A stretch of DNA of 12,069 nt, taken from positions 1 to 12,069 of the forward strand of contig CABUAW010000070.1 of NCBI GenBank assembly GCA_902489645.1. Reading direction: 5' to 3'. Below, one piece after another: positions 7,225-12,069 of this stretch. The notes below the pieces were generated by a model. That model ran no database searches. It was not told the DNA's origin and saw nothing but the letters and a program-made list of their open reading frames with translations. Positions within the stretch are counted from its first letter, which is position 1. Each line of letters starts with the position of its first letter. This DNA comes from an uncultured Lachnospiraceae bacterium (GTDB taxonomy: Bacteria; Bacillota; Clostridia; Lachnospirales; Lachnospiraceae). Both the position numbers and the translations under genes were made by a program.

Positions 7225-8178
7225 ATGAAATGGAATAAGTATCGCTTGGCGACGACCACAGAAGCGGTGGATTTAATCAGTTACACATTGGCAGAGATGG
7301 GGATTGAAGGTATCGAGATTGAAGATAAGGTGCCGCTTTCCGAGGAGGACAAAAAACGGATGTTCATCGATTTACTTCCGGATTTGGAAGAGGATGACGG
7401 CAAGGCCTATATTTCTTTTTACATTGAGCCGGAAAAGGACCATGATTCTACGTTGGAAGACGTTCTGGCGGCCGTCAGGGAACTGTCCGATTTTGTGGAT
7501 ATCGGAGAAGCGGTTATTGAAAAATCCCAGACAGAAGATATCGACTGGATGAATAACTGGAAAAAATACTGGAAACCTTTTAAGGTGGACGAACATATTA
7601 TTATCAAGCCGACCTGGGAGAGCGTGACGGATGTACCGGAAGATACGCTGGTTGTGGAACTGGACCCGGGGACAGCCTTCGGAACAGGGACGCATCACAC
7701 AACCCGTCTGTGCATTACCCAGTTGAAAAAATATATGCAGCCGGGACAGGAAGTTTTGGATGTGGGCTGCGGCAGCGGTATTTTGTCCATTATTGCATTG
7801 CTTCTCGGAGCTAAAGAGGCATCGGCCACGGATGTGGACGTTCATGCCGTGGAGGCTGCCATTGAAAATGCCCGTGTAAATAATATTGGAAGCGATGTTT
7901 ATACCGTACTTACCGGAGATGTGATTTCCGATGCCGATTTCCGTCATAAAGTGGGCGAACATAAATTTGATATGGTACTGGCAAATATTTTTGCAGAGAT
8001 TATTATTCCGTTAAGCGGTGTCGTAAAAGAAATGATGAAACCGGAAGCCCTTTTTATTACCTCCGGTATCATCGATGAACGGGAAGAAGACGTGCGAAAA
8101 GCTTTGACAGAGAATGGGTTTGAGATTATGGAAGTGACCCATTCCGGCGGCTGGGTATCTTTTACGGCAAAGGCTTAA
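7225..8178 (+). CDS. prmA: Ribosomal protein L11 methyltransferase PrmA
   Basis: PrmA uses S-adenosylmethionine to trimethylate ribosomal protein L11 in the cytoplasm. The 317-residue length fits the family. The N-terminal L11-recognition domain (about 1-105) contains the conserved WMNNWKKYWKPF segment at its end. The catalytic Rossmann domain has DPGTAFGTGTHHTT (147-160, a PrmA signature), SAM motif I VLDVGCGSGILSI (177-189), an acidic ATDVD strand end, and the LANIFAEI motif with Asn254 in the active site region. A GAGGA 11 bases before the ATG is a weak SD. It follows dnaJ by 19 bases. The dnaJ-prmA-rsmE order is the same as dnaJ-yqeT-yqeU in B. subtilis, linking heat shock and ribosome modification in one transcript. 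Confidence 0.96.
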   Translation: MKWNKYRLATTTEAVDLISYTLAEMGIEGIEIEDKVPLSEEDKKRMFIDLLPDLEEDDGKAYISFYIEPEKDHDSTLEDVLAAVRELSDFVDIGEAVIEKSQTEDIDWMNNWKKYWKPFKVDEHIIIKPTWESVTDVPEDTLVVELDPGTAFGTGTHHTTRLCITQLKKYMQPGQEVLDVGCGSGILSIIALLLGAKEASATDVDVHAVEAAIENARVNNIGSDVYTVLTGDVISDADFRHKVGEHKFDMVLANIFAEIIIPLSGVVKEMMKPEALFITSGIIDEREEDVRKALTENGFEIMEVTHSGGWVSFTAKA

Positions 8179-8194
8179 GATTGGAGAAAGGCAG

Positions 8195-8935
8195 ATGCCA
8201 AGATTTTTTATAGACCCGTCTCAGGTACGGGAAGACCGTATTGTGATTCAGGGAAATGATGTCAATCATATAAGAAATGTCCTCCGGATGCGTCCGGGGG
8301 ACGAATTGTCATTAAGTGATGGCCAGGGAACCGACTATTTTTGTCGTATTTTATCGATGGAGCGGGAAGCGGTTTGCCTTTCCATTGAGAATTCCTGGAA
8401 ATCCTATGTGGAGCTTCCGGTGAAGCTTTATTTGTTTCAGGGACTTCCAAAGGGAGACAAGATGGAACTTATTATCCAGAAGGCTGTGGAGCTTGGGGTA
8501 TATGAGATTATTCCTGTGCGGACAAACCGGGTCATTGTCAAGCTGGATGAAAAGAAAGAAGTAAAAAAAATCGCCCGATGGCAGCAGATTGCCGAGGGCG
8601 GTGCAAAACAGTCGGGCCGTGGGTTGATTCCAGCGGTAAAGCCGGTGATGGATTTTTCGGAAGCGCTGGCCTACGCAAAAAGTCTGGAGGGTGTTCTGAT
8701 TCCCTACGAGAAGGCGGAAGGCATTGAAAAGACACGGGAAATCATTGCCGGACTGAAAGGACAAAAATCTGTCGGGATTTTTATCGGGCCGGAGGGCGGT
8801 TTTGACGAGACTGAGGTAAAGATGGCCATGGAAGCCGGAGCTTTGCCGGTGACTCTGGGAAAACGAATTCTTCGGACCGAAACGGCGGGACTTGCGATGC
8901 TGTCGATACTGATGTTTGAATTTGAAGAGGAATAA
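8195..8935 (+). CDS. rsmE: 16S rRNA (uracil(1498)-N(3))-methyltransferase RsmE
   Basis: RsmE methylates N3 of U1498 of 16S rRNA in the small-subunit decoding region. The 246-residue protein starts with a PUA-like RNA-binding domain (about 1-70, with NHIRNVLRMRPGDEL). The SPOUT (knotted) methyltransferase domain follows. Its signatures are QKAVELGV (95-102), EGGAKQSGR (134-142), the SAM-loop IGPEGGF (197-203) and LGKRILRTETA (221-231). A GGAG at 8183-8186 precedes the ATG by eight bases. It follows prmA after 16 bases and is separated by one base from the ATG of the cysteine desulfurase, so the latter's SD lies inside the rsmE coding region. Confidence 0.97.
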   Translation: MPRFFIDPSQVREDRIVIQGNDVNHIRNVLRMRPGDELSLSDGQGTDYFCRILSMEREAVCLSIENSWKSYVELPVKLYLFQGLPKGDKMELIIQKAVELGVYEIIPVRTNRVIVKLDEKKEVKKIARWQQIAEGGAKQSGRGLIPAVKPVMDFSEALAYAKSLEGVLIPYEKAEGIEKTREIIAGLKGQKSVGIFIGPEGGFDETEVKMAMEAGALPVTLGKRILRTETAGLAMLSILMFEFEEE

Positions 8936-8936
8936 T

Positions 8937-10157
8937 ATGGAAATCAATTTGGGCCACAGTGCCGTGACAAAAGAAATATATCTGGATAATGCTGCAACGA
9001 CAAGGGTTTATCCATCGGTGTGTGAAAAAATGGTGGAAGTTATGGCGAGAGACTATGGCAATCCGTCGTCTCTGCATATGAAAGGCTTTGCCGCTGAGCA
9101 GTATGTGAAGGAATCCCGGAAAACGATTGCTTCTATTTTGAAGGTGGACGAAAAAGAAATTGTATTTACTTCCGGCGGTACCGAGTCGAATAATATGGCT
9201 ATCATTGGCGCAGCGATGGCGAATAAACGGCGGGGCAAACATCTGATTACCACCGCCATCGAACACGCCTCCGTATACAACCCTTTTATTTGGCTGGAAG
9301 AACAGGGCTTTGAAGTGACCTATCTTCCTGTGGAGCGCCACGGCATTGTTTCTCTGGAGGCTTTGGAAGCGGCGATTCGTGAGGATACGATTTTAGTGTC
9401 GGTTATGGCTGTCAATAATGAGATTGGAACGGTTCAGCCGTTGGATGAAATCGGAGGTATCATTAAGAAAAAAAGTCCGGAGATTCTTTTTCATGTGGAT
9501 GCCATCCAGGGATTTGGAAAGATTGAAATTTATCCGTCAAAACTCCGGATTGATTTAATGTCTGTCAGCGGACATAAACTCCATGGCCCGAAGGGGATTG
9601 GATTTTTATATATTAAAAATAAGGTGAAGGTCCGTCCGTTGATTTTGGGAGGCGGACAGCAGAAGGACATGCGCTCGGGAACGGAGAATGTTCCGGGCAT
9701 TGCGGGGCTGGGTGAGGCCGCAAAAGAAGTTTTTAAAGATTTTTCAAAAAAGCAGGAAAGTCTGTATGCACTCAGAGAACAATTGGTAAACCGGCTGGAA
9801 CAGATGGACGGAGTACGGATTAATGGCTTTGCGCATCGGGTTTCCAAGGTGAATCTGCATCAGGGGGCTGCGCCCCATGTGGTGAGCGCAAGTTTTGAAA
9901 ATATTCGTGCCGAGGTACTTCTTCATGCGTTGGAGGAGCGGGGAATTTACGTATCTTCCGGTTCGGCCTGTTCGTCGAATCATCCGGCCATCAGCGGTAC
10001 GTTGAGGGCCATCGGCGTAGAAAAAAAATATTTGGACGCGACAATCCGGTTCAGCCTGTGTTATGATACAACGGAGGAAGAAATAAATATCTGCTGCGAA
10101 GTGCTGGAAGCCTTGCTTCCGATGCTGCGCCGGTTCACACGGGGAGGAAGGAAGTAA
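8937..10157 (+). CDS. Cysteine desulfurase, NifS/IscS family, paired with ThiI
   Basis: This PLP enzyme removes sulfur from cysteine and carries it as a persulfide. Visible features in the 406-residue protein are YLDNAATT near the N-terminus, TSGGTESNN and HVDAIQGFGK for cofactor binding, the PLP lysine in GHKLHGPKGIGF (Lys214), GGGQQKDMRSGTENVPGI, and the catalytic loop SSGSACSSNHP with Cys345. The ATG at 8937 is supported by GAGGA (8927-8931) with good spacing. This leaves about 14 residues before the usual start of the family fold. The gene ends one base inside thiI (TAATG), so the two are coupled. In B. subtilis the desulfurase NifZ, encoded next to thiI, supplies sulfur for 4-thiouridine, and the same job is the best guess here. 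Homologues feeding Fe-S assembly or MnmA cannot be excluded from sequence. Confidence 0.95.
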   Translation: MEINLGHSAVTKEIYLDNAATTRVYPSVCEKMVEVMARDYGNPSSLHMKGFAAEQYVKESRKTIASILKVDEKEIVFTSGGTESNNMAIIGAAMANKRRGKHLITTAIEHASVYNPFIWLEEQGFEVTYLPVERHGIVSLEALEAAIREDTILVSVMAVNNEIGTVQPLDEIGGIIKKKSPEILFHVDAIQGFGKIEIYPSKLRIDLMSVSGHKLHGPKGIGFLYIKNKVKVRPLILGGGQQKDMRSGTENVPGIAGLGEAAKEVFKDFSKKQESLYALREQLVNRLEQMDGVRINGFAHRVSKVNLHQGAAPHVVSASFENIRAEVLLHALEERGIYVSSGSACSSNHPAISGTLRAIGVEKKYLDATIRFSLCYDTTEEEINICCEVLEALLPMLRRFTRGGRK

Positions 10158-11341
10158 TGTTTAAGGCTTTTTTAATAAAATATGGTGAAATTGGTATCAA
10201 AGGTAAAAACCGTTATCTTTTTGAAGATGCGCTGATTAAGCAGATTAAGTATGCTTTAAAGGATTCGGCGGCCTTTGACGTGACAAAGCAGCAGGGACGC
10301 ATTTATGTTCATATGCTTGGTGATTATGATTATGATGAAGTGGTAGCGGCTCTGACAAGGGTATTTGGTATTGTGGCCATTTGCCCGGTGGTGATTTGTG
10401 ATGACCCGTCATGGGATAATTTGACAAAAGTGGTGGGAGACTACATAGATGAGGCCTATGATGACAAGCATTTTACCTTCAAAGTGGATTCCAGACGTGC
10501 TGACAAGCGTTATCCGAAAAAGTCCATGGAGATTAATGCGGATATCGGAGAATATCTTCTGGAGCGTTTTCCTGAGATGTCCGTCAATGTCCATAAACCG
10601 GATGTCATGCTGAACATAGAGGTCCGTGAAAAGACCTATATTTACTCTAAGAGTATTAAGGGACCGGGCGGCATGCCGGTGGGAACCAATGGCAGAGCCA
10701 TGCTTCTTTTATCCGGCGGTATCGACAGTCCTGTGGCCGGATATATGATTGCCAAGCGCGGTGTGATTATCGATGCGACCTATTTTCATGCACCGCCTTA
10801 TACCAGTGAACGGGCCAAGCAGAAGGTGGTTGATTTGGCCCGTATCGTAGCCCGGTATGCGGGGCCGATTCGTCTGAATATTATTAATTTTACGGATATC
10901 CAACTGGCGATTTATGAAAAGTGCCCGCACGATGAACTGACCATTATTATGCGCCGCTATATGATGCGGATTGCGGAGCGTATTGCCAGAGAAGACGGAG
11001 CCCTTGGTTTGATTACCGGCGAAAGTATCGGTCAGGTGGCCAGTCAGACGCTTCAGAGCCTGGCGGCGACCAATGCCGTTTGTACGATGCCGGTGTTCCG
11101 GCCGGTCATCGGATTTGATAAGAATGATATCGTTGAAATATCCGAGCAGATTGGGGCGTTTGAGACATCCATTCAGCCCTATGAGGATTGCTGTACGATT
11201 TTCGTTGCCAAACATCCGGTGACAAAACCAAATATCCGGGTGATTGAACGCTCGGAGCATCATTTGGCCGATATTATTGACGATATGGTGGAAGAGGCTG
11301 TCCGCGGCCGTGAAGTTATTCTCTGTGAGTCGGATATTTAA
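10157..11341 (+). CDS. thiI: tRNA uracil 4-sulfurtransferase ThiI
   Basis: ThiI makes 4-thiouridine at position 8 of tRNA, a UV sensor, and in some bacteria also donates sulfur for the thiamin thiazole. The 394-residue protein starts with a ferredoxin-like region (LIKYGEIGIKGKNR). A THUMP RNA-binding domain follows (about 60-165), then the PP-loop ATPase domain with SGGIDSPVAGY beginning at Ser186. Further family motifs are ITGESIGQVASQTLQSL, and EDCCTIFVAKHP with Cys345-Cys346. There is no C-terminal rhodanese domain, unlike the E. coli enzyme, so sulfur must come directly from a desulfurase; the coupled upstream gene fits that role. A GGAGG at 10142-10146 precedes the ATG, which overlaps the previous stop by one base. 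It is the last plus-strand gene before a convergent minus-strand unit. Confidence 0.97.
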   Translation: MFKAFLIKYGEIGIKGKNRYLFEDALIKQIKYALKDSAAFDVTKQQGRIYVHMLGDYDYDEVVAALTRVFGIVAICPVVICDDPSWDNLTKVVGDYIDEAYDDKHFTFKVDSRRADKRYPKKSMEINADIGEYLLERFPEMSVNVHKPDVMLNIEVREKTYIYSKSIKGPGGMPVGTNGRAMLLLSGGIDSPVAGYMIAKRGVIIDATYFHAPPYTSERAKQKVVDLARIVARYAGPIRLNIINFTDIQLAIYEKCPHDELTIIMRRYMMRIAERIAREDGALGLITGESIGQVASQTLQSLAATNAVCTMPVFRPVIGFDKNDIVEISEQIGAFETSIQPYEDCCTIFVAKHPVTKPNIRVIERSEHHLADIIDDMVEEAVRGREVILCESDI

Positions 11342-11369
11342 AGAGATTTCAGCGTCAGTTTTTTGACGT

Positions 11370-11415
11370 AAAAAAGGGGCCCCGCAGCTGGTATCGACCA
11401 GACTGCGGCTGCCCC
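11370..11415 (-). terminator. Intrinsic terminator of the HPr-like gene
   Basis: A long stem forms from GGGGC with GCCCC (11376-11380/11411-11415), CCGCAG with CTGCGG (11382-11387/11403-11408) and CTGGT with ACCAG (11388-11392/11397-11401), with a small internal loop and one bulged A. On the minus strand it is followed by six T (11375-11370), a textbook terminator. On the plus strand the stem is followed by TCATCGTTTATC, so it should stop thiI transcripts less well. Confidence 0.88.
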
Positions 11416-11429
11416 TCATCGTTTATCAT

Positions 11430-11660
11430 CTATTGAACAAGGAACGGCTTTAAGCTTTCCATAATTTCGGCGTCATCATCATTGTAAATGGTTAGATTAA
11501 TCGGTTTGGATAAATCCAGACTAAAAATACCCATAATAGATTTGGCGTCAATCACAAACCGACCGGACACAAGGTCAAATTCAGTATTAAATGTGTTAAC
11601 GGAATGTACAAATGCCTTTACTTTATCAATGGAATTAAGATTAATTTGAACTGTGTGCAT
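11430..11660 (-). CDS. HPr-like domain protein lacking the phosphocarrier histidine
   Basis: The 76-residue protein spans a whole HPr fold. The segment DAKSIMGIFSLDL (38-50) is nearly identical to the regulatory-serine region of HPr and Crh (NLKSIMG and NAKSIMG), placing Ser41 at the Ser46 position. The GIHARPA phosphocarrier motif around His15 of HPr is absent. The equivalent stretch is LNSIDKVKAF, with Asn9 or Ser10 where His15 would be, so it should not relay phosphate from EI to EII. This resembles Crh, where His15 is Gln. I chose the ATG at 11660 because GGGAGG (11669-11674 on this strand) lies eight bases ahead; a TTG at 11684 is upstream of that SD. It has its own promoter and terminator and runs against thiI and away from mtaB. 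A regulatory role through serine phosphorylation is an inference. Confidence 0.88.
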   Translation of the reverse strand: MHTVQINLNSIDKVKAFVHSVNTFNTEFDLVSGRFVIDAKSIMGIFSLDLSKPINLTIYNDDDAEIMESLKPFLVQ

Positions 11661-11710
11661 TGGAAAAACCTCCCTGTAAAACAATGCTAGCTATTAGTTT
11701 TCATAGTTCT

Positions 11711-11739
11711 ATATTACAATCTTTAAGCTGAAAAGTCAA
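11711..11739 (-). promoter_or_regulatory. Promoter of the HPr-like gene
   Basis: Read on the minus strand, TTGACT (11739-11734), a 17-base spacer and TAATAT (11716-11711) form a strong vegetative promoter. The predicted start is near 11704, giving a leader of about 45 bases that contains an imperfect palindrome around GCTAGC (11686-11691). Confidence 0.8.
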
Positions 11740-11745
11740 TACAAT

Positions 11746-11776
11746 TTGACAATTTAATCAAAAATTAACCGATATA
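11746..11776 (+). promoter_or_regulatory. Tentative promoter upstream of mtaB
   Basis: A perfect TTGACA (11746-11751) is followed by GATATA (11771-11776) at a long spacing of 19 bases. The -35 is good but the -10 is poor, so this is tentative. It lies back to back with the divergent HPr-like promoter, only six bases from that promoter's -35. The rest of the region to the mtaB SD is AT-rich with no other feature that I can support. Confidence 0.3.
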
Positions 11777-11857
11777 AAACGGATATTTAAAAAAATGACG
11801 AAAAAGATAAGATTATATTCTGAATTGTCTGAAAATAATAAAATTGGAGGAAACGGG

Positions 11858-12069
11858 ATGAAAAGTGTCGCTTTCTGTACGCTTGGCTGCAAAGTAAATC
11901 AATATGAAACCGATGCGATGGAGGAAATTTTCCAGAAGGGCGGTTACGAAATCCGGGATTTTCATGAAAAGGCGGATGTCTATGTGATTAACACATGTAC
12001 GGTGACCAATATGGCCGACAGGAAGTCCCGGCAGATGCTGCATCGGGCCAGAAAGAAAAATCCGGAGGC
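11858..12069 (+). CDS. mtaB: tRNA (t6A37) methylthiotransferase MtaB (3' partial)
   Basis: Only the first ~70 codons are inside the window. They carry the N-terminal UPF0004/MTTase domain with the MtaB-specific pattern CTLGCKVNQYET (Cys7 and Cys11), followed by VYVINTCTVTN with Cys47 and then KSRQMLHRA. Cys11 and Cys47 correspond to two of the three ligands of the auxiliary iron-sulfur cluster; the third and the radical-SAM CxxxCxxC motif lie beyond the edge. MtaB converts t6A37 to ms2t6A in ANN-decoding tRNAs. GGAGG (11846-11850) lies seven bases before the ATG. In B. subtilis the orthologue yqeV directly follows yqeU (rsmE) at the end of the dnaK operon, so its place here supports a rearranged version of that operon. 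Confidence 0.93.
   Translation, partial: MKSVAFCTLGCKVNQYETDAMEEIFQKGGYEIRDFHEKADVYVINTCTVTNMADRKSRQMLHRARKKNPE

Noticed and set aside
11352..11369. Small hairpin CGTCA/TGACG just after thiI as a thiI terminator
   Set aside because: The stem is only five pairs with a T-rich loop and is followed by TAAAAAA, so it lacks a terminator T run.
1..12069. CRISPR arrays, tRNA or rRNA genes, insertion sequences, attachment sites
   Set aside because: I saw no regularly spaced repeats, tRNA-like cloverleafs, transposase motifs or flanking inverted repeats; the genes are nearly contiguous and mostly conserved housekeeping.

Overview
The window is a contiguous piece of a Clostridia chromosome, most like Lachnospiraceae. 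The evidence is a Gram-positive-type DnaK lacking the extra N-terminal segment of the E. coli protein, a perfect CIRCE operator, strong Shine-Dalgarno (SD) sites, and a gene order related to the Bacillus subtilis dnaK operon. The genus is an inference. I see no mobile element, CRISPR array, tRNA or rRNA. Apart from the two genes at the left edge and the small HPr-like gene, every gene belongs to a well-known family.

Positions 1-1609 hold the end of an unnamed plus-strand operon. It contains a surface protein with CARDB/APHP-like repeats and a C-terminal membrane anchor (5' end cut by the window), coupled by an ATGA overlap to an unrecognised two-membrane-segment protein, followed by an intrinsic terminator. 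Positions 1617-2087 (minus strand) encode a YbaK/EbsC-family protein, probably an aminoacyl-tRNA deacylase.

Positions 2156-11341 are a long plus-strand stress and translation operon. A consensus-like promoter and a CIRCE operator precede hrcA, grpE, dnaK and dnaJ (repressor and Hsp70 machine). Then follow prmA (ribosomal protein L11 methyltransferase), rsmE (16S rRNA m3U1498 methyltransferase), a NifS-type cysteine desulfurase and thiI (tRNA 4-thiouridine synthase). A GC-rich hairpin lies between dnaK and dnaJ and probably separates the highly expressed chaperone part from the downstream RNA- and protein-modification genes.

Positions 11370-11739 hold a minus-strand single-gene unit with its own promoter and terminator. 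It encodes a 76-residue HPr-like protein that has no histidine at the phosphocarrier site but keeps the KSIMG serine-site motif, so it resembles Crh in layout. From 11858 the start of mtaB (tRNA ms2t6A methylthiotransferase) runs off the right edge. In B. subtilis, mtaB (yqeV) directly follows rsmE (yqeU) as the last gene of the dnaK operon. Here the NifS-thiI pair and the convergent HPr-like gene lie between them.

The window is mostly conserved housekeeping. The points most worth a second look are the His-less HPr homologue, the rearranged end of the dnaK operon, the dnaK-dnaJ hairpin, and the uncharacterised membrane pair at the left edge. I found no convincing new multi-gene system.
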